Assembly (NCBI RefSeq): GCF_030159895.1
Contig: NZ_BSNI01000002.1
Span: 1,514,306-1,578,305 of the forward strand
Origin: Maritalea porphyrae
GTDB lineage: Bacteria > Pseudomonadota > Alphaproteobacteria > Rhizobiales > Devosiaceae
Length of the DNA stretch: 64,000 nucleotides
Direction: 5' to 3'
Below are positions 1 through 9,420 of the stretch, one piece after another. How positions within the stretch are numbered: the first letter of the stretch is position 1; each line of letters starts with the position of its first letter. Below the pieces are notes generated by a model that saw only the letters and a program-made list of their open reading frames with translations, made no database searches and had not been told where the DNA came from. The position numbers and the translations under genes are program-made.

Positions 1-1291
1 GACGTCGTGTGACGTACTTCTTTGGGTCGTGACCAGATGGGATTTCTTGAGTTTTGCGCAGCACACGCTCTTTGGTTTTTAAGTCATAGTCAAAAACCTG
101 AGACGGCGTGGTCGGCGATGAGTAGTAATAGCGGATCTCACTTGAGTCATACTCATAGCCACCTGCCACGGACAGAGTGTACGCCTCTTCGTCAAAGCTA
201 ATCGCTTCTTCTTCGCCATTTTCCAGATTGCGCACAATGATACGCGGCAGTCCTTCAAACTGCTCCTTGCGAACCAAAAAGCCATCTTTCAAGAAATAGC
301 CTTGAAGCAAAACCCCTGGCCGGTGCTCAATTAAGTCAGTCCAGTTTTCAGCGCTTGGCGAAGTGAGGGGCGCGGTGACCATTTTAAAGTCGATGGCATT
401 GTCAGCGTTGGTGACAATGTAAAGCGTATCACCATCATCTTCGACACCATATTCGCGACCGGTAACACGCTCGGCAACAAGAACGGGTTCGCTGTCCGCT
501 TTGTCCGCGGGGATGTAGCGAATTTCGCTCGTAATGTGGTCGTTCGCATCAATCAAAATCAGATTGCTGGAGCTGGTTTTGTTCAGGCTAAGGAAGAAGC
601 CGGGGTTCTTTTCTTCATAAACGAGGCGGTCTTTGGAAGCATCGTCACCGAGTTTATGTTGGAAAACTTTGTGTGGACGATGGTTCTCGTCCTGGACAAT
701 GTAGAAGAAGCTTTGACTGTCGGCGGCCCAAACGGTGCCGCCCGACGTGTTGATAATCTGATCTTCTAGTTCTTTGCCTGTTTCTAAATCCCGCACAAAA
801 ATCGTGAAGTATTCAGAACCCTTACGGTCACAAGACCATGCCAGATATTTGTGGTTTGGAGAATGCGAAGCGCCGCCCGAGCGGAAATAGCCGTCGCCCG
901 CTTCAACGTTCTGATCAAGCAGTACAGTTTCATTTCCGCCGTCGCGATCTGTGCGACAAAGCTGGCTATATTGTTGCCCCTCTAACGTGCGGCTGAAATA
1001 TGCATATGGCCCGTGTTTAAAGGGAACGGAGGTATCGTCCTCTTTGATGCGGCCACGGATTTCCTTGTAAATCGTGTCTTTGAGCTCTTCATGCGCATCC
1101 ATGAATTGGTCAAAGTAGGCGTTCTCCGCTTCTAGGTAGTCTCGAATATCTTGTCGCAAAACCGAAGGGTCATGCATGACCTTTTGCCAGTTTTCGTCGC
1201 GCAACCAGTGGTAAACATCGTTACGCTTATATCCATGGTTTTCGCTGAAATGTGGCCGAGTTTCTGCAATTGGCGGATTGATGTGACCCAT
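1..1291 (-). CDS. ptrB: Oligopeptidase B (S9A prolyl oligopeptidase family), N-terminal part
   Basis: Cytosolic serine peptidase that cleaves small peptides after Arg/Lys. The window holds the first 430 codons, mainly the beta-propeller domain that gates the active site; the catalytic Ser/Asp/His domain lies beyond position 1. The N-terminus carries family hallmarks: a PPIAETRP segment at residues 6-13, then NDVYHWLRDENW near residues 25-36, and later a WAADSQSFFY propeller blade. The start is the ATG at 1291 because an AAGGA ribosome site lies just upstream and an in-frame stop precedes it with no other ATG. It is divergent from the acetyltransferase gene. The family assignment is firm. The exact subfamily cannot be confirmed without the C-terminal half. 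Confidence 0.88.
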   Translation of the reverse strand, partial: MGHINPPIAETRPHFSENHGYKRNDVYHWLRDENWQKVMHDPSVLRQDIRDYLEAENAYFDQFMDAHEELKDTIYKEIRGRIKEDDTSVPFKHGPYAYFSRTLEGQQYSQLCRTDRDGGNETVLLDQNVEAGDGYFRSGGASHSPNHKYLAWSCDRKGSEYFTIFVRDLETGKELEDQIINTSGGTVWAADSQSFFYIVQDENHRPHKVFQHKLGDDASKDRLVYEEKNPGFFLSLNKTSSSNLILIDANDHITSEIRYIPADKADSEPVLVAERVTGREYGVEDDGDTLYIVTNADNAIDFKMVTAPLTSPSAENWTDLIEHRPGVLLQGYFLKDGFLVRKEQFEGLPRIIVRNLENGEEEAISFDEEAYTLSVAGGYEYDSSEIRYYYSSPTTPSQVFDYDLKTKERVLRKTQEIPSGHDPKKYVTRR

Positions 1292-1490
1292 TTGTTTTCC
1301 TTCATCAACTGGCGCGATACATTCGAGAACGCTGTTCGCAATGCTTCAGTTTTTACGATATTTCAGATCGCAACGTGTCGACCTGCGCCGTCACATATGG
1401 TTCTGATTGGACGATTTTTAAGGATTCGCCGCGAAAAGACACACTAACTATTGTGTGAAAGATGGCAACCATTCGGTTCAGGGATTGATG

Positions 1491-2114
1491 ATGAATACGT
1501 CGCCGCACCCAAATGAGATATCGCTTCGCGTTGCGAACAAAGCTGATGAGCGTCAGGTCACAAATATCTGTCTTCAAACCGCAGATAGCGGGAAAGACGC
1601 TTCTAGCCTTTATTCAATTCCCGATTTGCCAGCAATAATCTGGGCAACGCCATATCTGCATTTTGATCCCAGTTTTTGCTTTGTGATCGAAAAAGACACC
1701 AAATTATTGGGCTACATCGTTTCCGCCCCGAACACTGAAGTATTCAAGCGCTGGCAAAATGACAATTGGTGGCCGTTGGTCGCGCAGCGATTACAGGGCA
1801 TTGTTCCCAAGACGAAGCATGATCGGCTTGGGTGGGAAGCCATCGCCAATGAAAAACAGGCAGCACCCAAGTTCGCCGAACTCTACCCGGCCCACTTGCA
1901 CATCAATCTACTTCCAGAAGCACAGGGAACGGGTTTTGGGCGTAAATTGATTGAAGCGGTGTGCGAAAAACTCCAGTCATCGCGCGTTAGCGGAGTTCAT
2001 CTGGGGGTGTCCAAGCAAAATTCAAATGCTATTGGTTTTTACAAAGCGCTTGGATTCAAAGAAATTGCTGATAACGGCGCCATATTTCTCGGCAAAACGC
2101 TGCCGCGCGCATAG
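1491..2114 (+). CDS. GNAT family N-acetyltransferase (OGA-like)
   Basis: Predicted acetyl-CoA-dependent N-acetyltransferase of about 207 residues. The acetyl-CoA binding motif A is clear at residues 135-150 (HLHINLLPEAQGTGFG), followed by motif B with NSNAIGFYKALGFKE at about 177-191. The wording of motif A resembles the acetyltransferase-like domain of animal O-GlcNAcases and their bacterial relatives, rather than RimI-type enzymes; the substrate is unknown. Candidate starts are GTG 1455, ATG 1488 and ATG 1491; I prefer 1491, about six bases after CAGGGA. It stands alone between the divergent peptidase gene and the antiporter operon, with 171 bases following that hold only the antiporter upstream region. 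Confidence 0.8.
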   Translation: MNTSPHPNEISLRVANKADERQVTNICLQTADSGKDASSLYSIPDLPAIIWATPYLHFDPSFCFVIEKDTKLLGYIVSAPNTEVFKRWQNDNWWPLVAQRLQGIVPKTKHDRLGWEAIANEKQAAPKFAELYPAHLHINLLPEAQGTGFGRKLIEAVCEKLQSSRVSGVHLGVSKQNSNAIGFYKALGFKEIADNGAIFLGKTLPRA

Positions 2115-2285
2115 CCACTACCTAGTTTGCCGGATTGTACACTGTTTTTACTTGCTAATCCGGTTGCAAGCCTTGTCCGTAGCTGGTTGTACGGGTCAAA
2201 TACCAACCACGTGTGGGATGATTCGGCAAACTGCGTTGCGTTTGAGCGTTTCGTTCGCGCTAGATGATGAGATCAAGGGGCACAA

Positions 2286-4688
2286 ATGATACCGACACAA
2301 GCGCAAAGTTTCTCTATGTTGCTCGTTGCGATTGCACCATTTTTAACTGCATTTGTCGCGCCCTTGGTGAAGCGTTTTGTGCCTCAGCACGCGGGCTGGG
2401 TTTTAGCACTTATTCCTGCAAGTATTTTCGCATATATCTTCAGCTTTATTGATTTGATTGCACAGGGCGAAAAGCTACGTTTTGCGCTTCCTTGGATACC
2501 AATGCTGGGAATTGAGCTGAGTTTCTACCTTGATGGTTTGAGCCTTGTCTTTGGTCTGCTCATTTCGGGAATTGGCACATTCATCGTCATCTATTCGGGT
2601 GGTTACTTAAGTGGACATCAACATTTGGGGCGCTTCTATGCATTCATCCTGATGTTCATGGGCTCAATGCTCGGGTTGGTTTTGGCTGACAATGTCATCA
2701 CCCTGTTTGTGTTTTGGGAACTCACTTCAATCACTTCGTTCTTGCTGATCGGTTTCGATCATTCACGGCAAGCGTCACGTCGGGCAGCGATTCAAGCGTT
2801 GGTCATCACTGGCGGCGGTGGATTGCTGCTTTTGGCAGGTTTGGTCTTAATCGGCTTCTCGATGGGGACTTTGGACATCAGCACAATGCTGCAGTATCCA
2901 GGGTTTATGGCAGAGCACAGTGCTTACCTACCGGTATTTATCCTCGTTTTATTTGGTGCGATCACAAAATCTGCGCAAGTGCCGTTCCACTTCTGGTTGC
3001 CTAACGCCATGGAAGCGCCAACTCCAGTTTCAGCCTTCCTACACTCTGCAACAATGGTGAAAGCGGGGGTCTATTTGCTCGCGCGCTTTAATCCAATCTT
3101 GGGTGGCACAATTGAATGGCAGGTCACGCTACCGATCTTGGGTGGCATTACCCTAATCACCGGAGCTTTGTTGGCCCTGCGCCAAACAGACATGAAGCAA
3201 ATGCTCGCCTACACCACAATGGCGTCTTTGGGCATGTTGGTGATGCTAATTGGCGCGGGCAGCAAAGAAGCAATTCTCGCGGCTATGCTCTTTTTGGTTG
3301 CGCACTCGTTCTACAAGGGCGGCTTGTTTATGGTGGTTGGCGCAATCGACCATGAAACGGGTACACGTGATATCACCGAAGTTTCAGGCATCGCAAAAGA
3401 GCTTCCGATAACATTCTTTGGCGCAGCACTTGCCGCATTTTCAATGGCGGGATTGCCAATATCGCTTGGCTTCTTTGCCAAAGAAGAGATTTACTTGATA
3501 GCCAAAACATTCGAGTGGCAACATTGGCTAATTGCAATCGTTGCGCTAGTCGGTAACGCACTAATGATGGCGGCGGGCGCAGCCATTGCGATCAAACCAT
3601 TCTTGGGGCCGCGCATTGCGACACCAAAGTCCCCACATGAAGCGCCACTTTCGATGTTGGCGGGACCTGCAATCTTAGCTGTTCTAGGCATTGCAGCTGG
3701 TGTGTTTATTTATCAATTCGGAGATTGGTTCTTCTCGCCTTCTGCGAGCGCTGTCTACAACCACAAAGTCTCCAATCATCTTGGCCTGCACTTTGATCCT
3801 ATTCCTCTTGGGCTTTCGATTGCCACATGGGCTTTGGGCGGTCTAATCCATTGGAAGCTCGAAACAGTGCGCGACATTTTGCGCCGCATTGCGCGTGTAT
3901 GGACTTGGGGGCCGGACCAAGGGTTCGATCAATTTATGTTTGGCCTAGTGCGTTTCGCCGACTGGATCACGCGCATCATCCAGCATGGCCGCCTAGAGCT
4001 TTATTTGATTTTGGTATTTGTTGCGCTTGCTGGAGCTGTTTACGCGCCAATGGTGCTCACTGGCAGCATTCCACCTATGCCTGACGTATTGCCGCAACTG
4101 CGGTTCCAGGAATGGGGCGTGTTGCTGATCGCTGCGCTGGGCTTGTTGGCAGTGGTTTTTGGCCGCACGCGCCTCGTCGCGATTGTATCGCTTGGGGTGC
4201 AGGGCTTTGCGGTAGCGCTAATTTTCTTGCTTTTGGGCGCGCCTGATCTTGGGTTCACCCAATTCATGGTTGAAACGCTATCTGTTGTTATCCTTGCGTT
4301 GGTGATGACAAAGCTTCACCTTGACCAGCGCGACAATCGTGTCTTTGAGGAAGTCATTCGCGATGGCGGCTTGGCCCTTGTGTGTGGCATTGGCTTGACC
4401 ATGTTGTTGCTTGCAGTTTTGCAAACCGATCTTGATACGACCTTGACTGAGTTCTTCACCAAGACCAGCGTGCCGATTGCCCATGGCCGTAATATCGTGA
4501 ACGTCATTCTTGTTGATTATCGTGCAATTGATACGCTTGGCGAAATCTCCGTTGTGATGACCGCAGGCATCGCCATTTTGGCCCTAATCCGCATCCGTGC
4601 AGGCGGACCCAAGCGTGGTATCGGTGCCATCAAGAAGGCGGTGAAACGCGCCACAAGCAGCGCTAGAAAGACGAGGAGCGCATCATGA
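2286..4688 (+). CDS. mnhA: Mrp/Mnh antiporter subunit A
   Basis: Largest subunit of the multi-subunit Na+(K+)/H+ antiporter in the inner membrane, related to NuoL of complex I. The 800-residue length matches the usual MrpA. The central proton-antiporter domain (about residues 110-400) has the conserved [16 protein letters not shown] segment and a [30 protein letters not shown]-type half channel. The C-terminal part (about 560-780) is the MrpA-specific extension homologous to MbhD/MbhE. The ATG at 2286 follows AAGGGG by about six bases. It is the first gene of a seven-gene operon and overlaps mnhB by four bases. Role inferred from the family: alkaline pH and salt homeostasis, driven by the proton gradient. 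Confidence 0.95.
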   Translation: MIPTQAQSFSMLLVAIAPFLTAFVAPLVKRFVPQHAGWVLALIPASIFAYIFSFIDLIAQGEKLRFALPWIPMLGIELSFYLDGLSLVFGLLISGIGTFIVIYSGGYLSGHQHLGRFYAFILMFMGSMLGLVLADNVITLFVFWELTSITSFLLIGFDHSRQASRRAAIQALVITGGGGLLLLAGLVLIGFSMGTLDISTMLQYPGFMAEHSAYLPVFILVLFGAITKSAQVPFHFWLPNAMEAPTPVSAFLHSATMVKAGVYLLARFNPILGGTIEWQVTLPILGGITLITGALLALRQTDMKQMLAYTTMASLGMLVMLIGAGSKEAILAAMLFLVAHSFYKGGLFMVVGAIDHETGTRDITEVSGIAKELPITFFGAALAAFSMAGLPISLGFFAKEEIYLIAKTFEWQHWLIAIVALVGNALMMAAGAAIAIKPFLGPRIATPKSPHEAPLSMLAGPAILAVLGIAAGVFIYQFGDWFFSPSASAVYNHKVSNHLGLHFDPIPLGLSIATWALGGLIHWKLETVRDILRRIARVWTWGPDQGFDQFMFGLVRFADWITRIIQHGRLELYLILVFVALAGAVYAPMVLTGSIPPMPDVLPQLRFQEWGVLLIAALGLLAVVFGRTRLVAIVSLGVQGFAVALIFLLLGAPDLGFTQFMVETLSVVILALVMTKLHLDQRDNRVFEEVIRDGGLALVCGIGLTMLLLAVLQTDLDTTLTEFFTKTSVPIAHGRNIVNVILVDYRAIDTLGEISVVMTAGIAILALIRIRAGGPKRGIGAIKKAVKRATSSARKTRSAS

Positions 4689-5110
4689 ATACAGTGATCT
4701 TCCGCACCATCGCCCCATATCTTGCTGCATTGATGATTGTGTTTTCGATCTTCGTTCTGTTGCGCGGCCACAATGAACCCGGCGGCGGGTTTATTGGTGG
4801 TCTGATCGCTGCGTCGGCAATTGCGATCTACGGCATTTCTGCAGGCGTTGCTGAAGTGCGTCGCGCGCTGGTTTTCCATCCTATCACTTTCGCAGGGTTT
4901 GGGGTGTTTATCGCAGCGCTGAGCGGCTTCATGTCCTTGTTCGTTGAAGTGCCGTTCCTTAAAGGGCTGTGGTTGTTTATCAACCTCAGCGACGGCTCAG
5001 AATTGGCGCTATCTACACCAATGCTTTTTGATATTGGCGTGTACTTTGTGGTTCTGGGCGCAATCTCCACAATTGCTTTGGCGCTAGAAGAAGATGAGGA
5101 CGACAAGTAA
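4685..5110 (+). CDS. mnhB: Mrp/Mnh antiporter subunit B
   Basis: Small inner-membrane subunit (141 residues) of the Mrp antiporter. The family signature is visible near the N-terminus: [20 protein letters not shown] at about residues 20-39, which is typical of MnhB/MrpB. Four transmembrane helices are apparent. The C-terminus is strongly acidic (EEDEDDK). The start overlaps the mnhA stop (ATGA) and the stop overlaps the next ATG (TAATG), so translation is probably coupled along the operon. In many bacteria MnhB is fused to or adjacent to MnhA; here it is separate. Confidence 0.95.
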   Translation: MNTVIFRTIAPYLAALMIVFSIFVLLRGHNEPGGGFIGGLIAASAIAIYGISAGVAEVRRALVFHPITFAGFGVFIAALSGFMSLFVEVPFLKGLWLFINLSDGSELALSTPMLFDIGVYFVVLGAISTIALALEEDEDDK

Positions 5111-5487
5111 TGGAAACTGCACTCGCTATTCTCATTGGATTGTTCTTCACCGTTGCAATCTATCTGCTGCTTTCACGTTCTCTTATTCGGATGCTGCTGG
5201 GCATCGCGATTTTAGGTAACGCTGTAAACCTATTGATCTTTACCGTTGGACGCGTGACGCGCGAGGTGCCACCAATTGTGCCGGAGGGGGAGTATCAACC
5301 CCTTGAAGCAATTGCGAACCCGTTGCCGCAGGCGCTGATTTTGACAGCGATTGTGATCGGTTTTTCGCTTTTCGCGTTTCTTTTGGTGCTAACTTACCGC
5401 GCCTATCAAGAACTCAACGCCGACAACACTGACACTATGCGCGTGGCCGAACCGGACGATAGTCCGCGTCCACCGCTGAGCTATTAA
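5110..5487 (+). CDS. mnhC: Mrp/Mnh antiporter subunit C
   Basis: NuoK-like subunit of the Mrp antiporter (125 residues), with three transmembrane helices. The central helix carries RMLLGIAILGNAVNLLIF (about residues 27-44), the family signature, and a conserved NPLPQALILTAIVIGF block (about 73-88) precedes the third helix. NuoK homology suggests a role in proton or cation translocation within the complex. It begins one base after the mnhB stop overlap and is followed 17 bases later by mnhD. Hydrophilic C-terminal tail of about 30 residues, somewhat variable in the family. Confidence 0.95.
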   Translation: METALAILIGLFFTVAIYLLLSRSLIRMLLGIAILGNAVNLLIFTVGRVTREVPPIVPEGEYQPLEAIANPLPQALILTAIVIGFSLFAFLLVLTYRAYQELNADNTDTMRVAEPDDSPRPPLSY

Positions 5488-5504
5488 GAAGGGGCGCTCG
5501 CAAG

Positions 5505-7118
5505 ATGGCTAGTTCCGCAGCGACACCAAAAGATCTTCCGCCAGCCATGCTGGACGTCGCCACGTCTGCAGCAGACTGGGTCATTGTGTGGCCCATCGCT
5601 TTGCCCATGGTTGGCGCCGCAATTTTGCTGATGTTGCGCAATCGCACCGAGTGGCAGGCGCCATTTTCATTTGCGATTTTGATCGCCACATTGCTTGCGA
5701 ATTTCAGCCTTCTGCAGACTGTCTTCGCCAAGGGTCCATTGACGATGACGATGGGCGATTGGCTGCCACCATTTGGTATCAGCTTTACCGCTGACGCCTT
5801 AGGCGCGCTGTTTGCGTTGGTTTCCACCGTCGTCATGCTCGTGGTGGTCTTGTTTGTTCAAAGCGAGGTTGAAGCCCGCGAGACCAAATATGGCTACCAT
5901 CCATTGATGCTGATACTTCTAACCGGGGTGTCGGGTGCGTTCCTTACGGGCGACCTGTTCAACCTGTATGTTTGGTTCGAGGTGATGTTGATTGCTTCCT
6001 TTGGATTGATGGTCATTGGCGGACGCAAAATTCAACTCGATGCCGCGATCAAATATGGCTTCATCAACTTCCTCGCGACCACATTCTTCCTTATCGGCAT
6101 CGCCTATCTTTATGGTCTCGTCGGTACTTTGAATATGGCCGACATCATGGTCAAAGCACCGCTTGTTGAAAATGGCGCAATTGCTTCTGTTGCAGCACTG
6201 TTCTTTCTTGCATTTGCAATGAAAGCCGCAGCATTCCCAGTAAACAGCTGGTTGCCTGCATCCTACCACGCGCCTGATCCCGCTGTTTCAGCGCTATTTG
6301 CTGGTTTGCTCACAAAAGTTGGCGTCTATGCACTATTGCGCGTTCATTTGATGCTAATCCCACAGTCGCATGGGCAACTCCAAATTCTGATTATGGCCGT
6401 TGCAGTTTTCACTTTGGTGCTTGCGCCGCTTGGGGCATTAGCCCAAACAAATGCAAGACGCGCTCTAGGCTTTCTGGTGATGGGTGGCATCGGCGCAATG
6501 ATGGCTGGCCTGGCATTTGGCTCTTCCCGCGGCATTCTTGGTGCCAGCCTCTATGCTGTGCATTCGATGCTCACCATGACAGCGCTCTATCTCACTGTTG
6601 GTCTTGTTGAACGAATGGGCGGCACATCTGATATTCGCCATTTGGGCGGGCTATATCGGGCAAGTTCACCACTTTCAATTCTGTTCCTTGTTTTGGTATT
6701 TGCCGCAGCAGGTCTGCCGCCATTCTTAGGCTTCTGGCCTAAGCTTGTGCTTGTGCAATCTGGTATAGAATTGACACTTGCGGAAAACAGCCTAGCGGTT
6801 CACCAGTGGTGGGTGGTTGGCGCGTTGCTCCTTAACTCGATCCTGACGTCTATTGCAGGTTCGCGACTTTGGGCGCATATTTTCTGGCGCAATGGCCGCG
6901 AGGGCCGTCAGTCGGAAATGCCAAACGATCGAATAAAGATGTTGGATCGGCGAGGCACACGTTGGGGCCTATGGCCAACCGCAGCACTGGTTGCATTGAT
7001 TGTAGCAATTGGACTTTGGCCCTCAATGTATATCCGTGCCGGTATCGAGTCGGCAAACGATGTAACTCGTAGTTCCGGTGATTACGTCACCTCAGTATTT
7101 GGGGAGAGAACTCAATGA
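5505..7118 (+). CDS. mnhD: Mrp/Mnh antiporter subunit D
   Basis: NuoM/NuoN-like inner-membrane subunit of the Mrp antiporter, 537 residues. The proton-antiporter domain spans about residues 135-430 and contains the conserved glutamate region LFNLYVWFEVMLIASFGLMV and the lysine region FPVNSWLPASYHAPDPAVSA. About 14 helices can be picked out. The start at 5505 follows a GGGGCG stretch and an Ala/Ser-rich N-terminal extension of about 25 residues, so an internal start is possible. It overlaps mnhE by four bases. With mnhA it forms the two antiporter-like channels of the complex. Confidence 0.95.
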   Translation: MASSAATPKDLPPAMLDVATSAADWVIVWPIALPMVGAAILLMLRNRTEWQAPFSFAILIATLLANFSLLQTVFAKGPLTMTMGDWLPPFGISFTADALGALFALVSTVVMLVVVLFVQSEVEARETKYGYHPLMLILLTGVSGAFLTGDLFNLYVWFEVMLIASFGLMVIGGRKIQLDAAIKYGFINFLATTFFLIGIAYLYGLVGTLNMADIMVKAPLVENGAIASVAALFFLAFAMKAAAFPVNSWLPASYHAPDPAVSALFAGLLTKVGVYALLRVHLMLIPQSHGQLQILIMAVAVFTLVLAPLGALAQTNARRALGFLVMGGIGAMMAGLAFGSSRGILGASLYAVHSMLTMTALYLTVGLVERMGGTSDIRHLGGLYRASSPLSILFLVLVFAAAGLPPFLGFWPKLVLVQSGIELTLAENSLAVHQWWVVGALLLNSILTSIAGSRLWAHIFWRNGREGRQSEMPNDRIKMLDRRGTRWGLWPTAALVALIVAIGLWPSMYIRAGIESANDVTRSSGDYVTSVFGERTQ

Positions 7119-7594
7119 CGTTTCTAGCCATCGCAGTTTTGTTAGCCGTCACCTGGGCTGCAATCACGGGGACATTCAGTCTCGGTAATTTATTGCTTGG
7201 CGGCGCAATTGGTGTTGCTGCGCTTTGGGTCATCCGGCTCCAAATCACTCGCCCTAAATTCTTGTCCAAAGTGCCAAAGATCATTGGCTTGGCGTTGCTG
7301 TTTCTCTACGAACTGGTGCTCAGCTCGATCAAAGTTATGGCCCTAGTCCTATCGCCAAACATGAAGAAGTCGCTTGAACCTGCCATAATTGCGTTCCCGC
7401 TGCGGGTGAAGTCAGATATGGAGATCACGCTATTAGCAAACCTTATCACGCTTACGCCTGGCACGCTTAGCGTTGATGTGGCGGAGGACCGATCTGTCCT
7501 TTATGTGCATGCTATTTCTGCGCCAGACAAACGCGGGTTGATCAAAGACATCTCTACCGGCTTTGAAGCGAAGATAATGGAGGTATTCGAATAA
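7115..7594 (+). CDS. mnhE: Mrp/Mnh antiporter subunit E
   Basis: Subunit E of the Mrp antiporter (159 residues): two N-terminal transmembrane segments, then a cytoplasmic alpha/beta domain. The family signature [17 protein letters not shown] is present at about residues 107-123, followed by a LYVHAI strand. Essential for assembly of the complex in studied systems; it has no complex I homologue. The gene starts inside the last codons of mnhD and its stop overlaps the start of mnhF (TAATG). Confidence 0.95.
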   Translation: MTFLAIAVLLAVTWAAITGTFSLGNLLLGGAIGVAALWVIRLQITRPKFLSKVPKIIGLALLFLYELVLSSIKVMALVLSPNMKKSLEPAIIAFPLRVKSDMEITLLANLITLTPGTLSVDVAEDRSVLYVHAISAPDKRGLIKDISTGFEAKIMEVFE

Positions 7595-7905
7595 TGTCAG
7601 GCTTGGCTTTTCTCGAATATGCAGTCGCTATTTCGTTTGTTGTGCTCACGCTAGCGATGCTGCTGGTGATCATACGCATTGTGCGTGGTCCCACACTTCC
7701 AGATCGCGTCTTGGCGCTAGATATGCTTGTATCGGTAGGTATTGGCTTCATCGCCGTGATTGCCATCAAAACAGGCTATATGCTTTACCTTGATATCGCC
7801 ATTTCACTTGGCCTAGTGGGCTTTTTGGCAACCGTTGCTTTTGCGCGCTACATCTTACAGCGTTGGGAAATTCGCGCCAACCAATCAGAATCGGAAGGAA
7901 ACTAA
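7594..7905 (+). CDS. mnhF: Mrp/Mnh antiporter subunit F
   Basis: Small subunit F (103 residues) with three transmembrane helices, member of the MrpF/PhaF family. The signature [20 protein letters not shown] lies at about residues 29-48, between helices one and two. The C-terminus (residues 85-103) is charged and cytosolic. In some bacteria this subunit alone can export bile salts or sodium, but in an operon context it is expected to act within the complex. It is followed three bases later by mnhG. Confidence 0.95.
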   Translation: MSGLAFLEYAVAISFVVLTLAMLLVIIRIVRGPTLPDRVLALDMLVSVGIGFIAVIAIKTGYMLYLDIAISLGLVGFLATVAFARYILQRWEIRANQSESEGN

Positions 7906-7908
7906 ACG

Positions 7909-8241
7909 ATGACTGATATTTTGGCCTATCTTGCTGGTGCATTATTGATTGTTGGGGCTTTCTTCAGCCTTGCGGCGGCAATTGGCATATTGCGTTTGCC
8001 GGACCTATACACGCGGATGCATGCCGCTTCCAAAGCGGGTACACTTGGCTCCGGCTTGGCTTTCGTTGCCATTGCAGTATTTGCGCTGGATGGCTCTGTT
8101 GCGCTTCGCGCGCTCGCCGGCTTTGTTTTCTTCTTGCTCACAGCTCCTATTTCAGCACATCTATTGGCGAAAGCAGCTTATGCTGCAGGTTACCGGCCAA
8201 CAGAAATGATGAAGGTAAATGACTTAGAAAAAGACAAGTAG
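7909..8241 (+). CDS. mnhG: Mrp/Mnh antiporter subunit G
   Basis: Last gene of the antiporter operon, 110 residues, three transmembrane helices. The MnhG signature [22 protein letters not shown] is recognisable at about residues 26-47. An AAGGAAAC ribosome site overlaps the end of mnhF. With this gene the set A-G is complete and in canonical order, as in the pha system of rhizobia that supports growth in alkali or potassium. No clear terminator was found after it; 143 bases separate it from the MucR gene. Confidence 0.95.
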   Translation: MTDILAYLAGALLIVGAFFSLAAAIGILRLPDLYTRMHAASKAGTLGSGLAFVAIAVFALDGSVALRALAGFVFFLLTAPISAHLLAKAAYAAGYRPTEMMKVNDLEKDK

Positions 8242-8322
8242 AACGAACAATTCAATCAATCTGATATTTGATTCTATTTGGTCCTATTTACACCTTGATT
8301 GTTGACTATATTCGTTTTAGTA

Positions 8323-8351
8323 CCGCACGTAATAAGTGCGGAACACTTATT
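8323..8351 (+). promoter_or_regulatory. Overlapping alternative hairpins upstream of the mucR-like gene
   Basis: Two mutually exclusive stem-loops share bases. CCGCAC (8323-8328) can pair with GTGCGG (8336-8341), loop of seven. AATAAGTG (8331-8338) can instead pair with CACTTATT (8344-8351), loop of five. The element sits 33 bases before the GTG start. MucR/Ros proteins commonly repress their own genes by binding AT-rich dyads, so it may be an operator or an RNA switch; neither is shown. Confidence 0.4.
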
Positions 8352-8384
8352 TGTATTGGAATTTCGAACGAACGGTGTTGAAAC

Positions 8385-8810
8385 GTGGAACAAACAGCAG
8401 ACAAGCAAACTCAAAATAGTAGCGAAGTAATTGAGCTTTGCACTGATATCGTTAGTGCCTATGTTAGCAATAACGCGATCAGCCAAGCGGATTTGCCAAA
8501 GCTTATTGTTGATGTTCACAACACATTGCATTCCTTGACGCAGCAAGAGGCTCAGCCAGCCCAAGAAGCACGTAAACCTGCCGTGTCCGTCAAAAAGTCA
8601 ATTACACCTGATTACATTATCTGCCTTGAAGATGGTAAGAAGTTTAAGTCGTTAAAGCGCCACCTTCGCACCCACTATGACCTGTCTCCAGAAGAATATA
8701 GGGAAAAGTGGAACTTGCCAGCCGACTACCCAATGGTTGCGCCAAACTACGCGGCTGCGCGTTCGCGTCTTGCTCGCGAAATGGGTTTGGGCCGCAAGCC
8801 CGGGAAGTAA
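8385..8810 (+). CDS. mucR: MucR/Ros family zinc-finger transcriptional regulator
   Basis: DNA-binding regulator of 141 residues, typical of Ros/MucR proteins that control exopolysaccharide, motility and cell-cycle genes and compact AT-rich DNA. The prokaryotic C2H2-like finger is at residues 80-97: Cys80, Asp83, His93 and His97 in the frame CLEDGKKFKSLKRHLRTH. Asp in the second ligand position is a known variant of this family. The finger is followed by the conserved EEYREKWNLPADYPMVAPNY region (about 103-122) and a basic C-terminus. The start is GTG at 8385 with no strong ribosome site. A good terminator follows, so the gene is a single transcription unit. Confidence 0.93.
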   Translation: MEQTADKQTQNSSEVIELCTDIVSAYVSNNAISQADLPKLIVDVHNTLHSLTQQEAQPAQEARKPAVSVKKSITPDYIICLEDGKKFKSLKRHLRTHYDLSPEEYREKWNLPADYPMVAPNYAAARSRLAREMGLGRKPGK

Positions 8811-8838
8811 GTTCTCCGGATAGGAAGAAAATCCACAA

Positions 8839-8862
8839 GGGGCCGCTAGCGGCCCTTTTTTT
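8839..8862 (+). terminator. Intrinsic terminator after the mucR-like gene
   Basis: A perfect GGGCCGC / GCGGCCC stem around a TA centre (8840-8855) is followed by seven T residues (8856-8862). The dyad GCCGCTAGCGGC is fully palindromic. It lies 29 bases after the stop codon. Confidence 0.9.
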
Positions 8863-8972
8863 ATTTCTACTTCAAGTTGAAGATTGAATCTGTCTAGCGA
8901 AAAAAATGCATATTTTATAAAAATTTAATAAAAATATTGGGGGCAGAGTTATCCCCGCCTCATGACAAACGC

Positions 8973-8993
8973 GGTATAGGAATATATACCTAT
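8973..8993 (+). promoter_or_regulatory. AT-rich dyad abutting the DnaA domain IV gene
   Basis: GGTATA (8973-8978) and TATACC (8985-8990) form an inverted repeat ending five bases before the ATG at 8995; ATAGG/CCTAT is a second, overlapping pairing. A near-match to a DnaA box (TTATCCCCG, 8949-8957) lies just upstream. Position suggests a promoter -10 region or operator for the following gene. No ribosome site is visible, so the mRNA may be leaderless. Confidence 0.3.
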
Positions 8994-8994
8994 T

Positions 8995-9420
8995 ATGAAA
9001 GCGTTTATCACAATGCATACTTTAAAATCAAAATCGCAAGAAATTAGATCTATTCGGTCCAGCATTTTCCGGACGCGACTAACTACTAAAAACAGGGAGG
9101 AACTAACACTTGCTGTCAATTTGGTAGCTGCTATTCAAGGCGTCAGTCCGGATGAGATCCTTAATCATTCAAGCAGGCAAGCACATATTGCCTTAGCGCG
9201 TCAGCTGGCCATGTATATGACGCACGTTGCATTGGGCAATACATTGACAAAAACGGGCCAATTGTTTCGGCGCGATCGCACAACGGTGTCCCACGCCTGT
9301 GCTCGGATCGAAGATATGCGCGATGATCCCGAATTCGACCACGCGTTAACGGCGCTCGAATATGTTCTGAATTTCGCAGCAGATAATCATTGCTACAACA
9401 ACAAGCAGGCCGCGCAATGA
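8995..9420 (+). CDS. Stand-alone DnaA domain IV-like DNA-binding protein
   Basis: A 141-residue protein whose centre (about residues 55-115) matches the C-terminal DNA-binding domain of the replication initiator DnaA: RQAHIALARQLAMYMTHVAL, then TKTGQLFRRDRTTVSHACARI, the helix-turn-helix and DnaA-box recognition signature. The AAA+ ATPase part of DnaA is absent, so it cannot initiate replication by itself; it could occupy DnaA boxes or act as a transcription factor. The ATG at 8995 lacks a clear ribosome site; an in-frame ATG at 9013 is an alternative. It overlaps the DUF6456 gene by four bases, an arrangement I associate with rhizobial genomes. Function is inferred from the domain only. Confidence 0.85.
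   Translation: MKAFITMHTLKSKSQEIRSIRSSIFRTRLTTKNREELTLAVNLVAAIQGVSPDEILNHSSRQAHIALARQLAMYMTHVALGNTLTKTGQLFRRDRTTVSHACARIEDMRDDPEFDHALTALEYVLNFAADNHCYNNKQAAQ

Noticed and set aside
536-769. Plus-strand 77-residue frame inside the oligopeptidase B gene
   Set aside because: Lies antisense to a clearly conserved coding frame and has no domain.
8949-8957. DnaA box TTATCCCCG as part of a replication origin
   Set aside because: Two mismatches from TTATCCACA and no cluster of further boxes; kept only as a possible site for the local DnaA domain IV protein.
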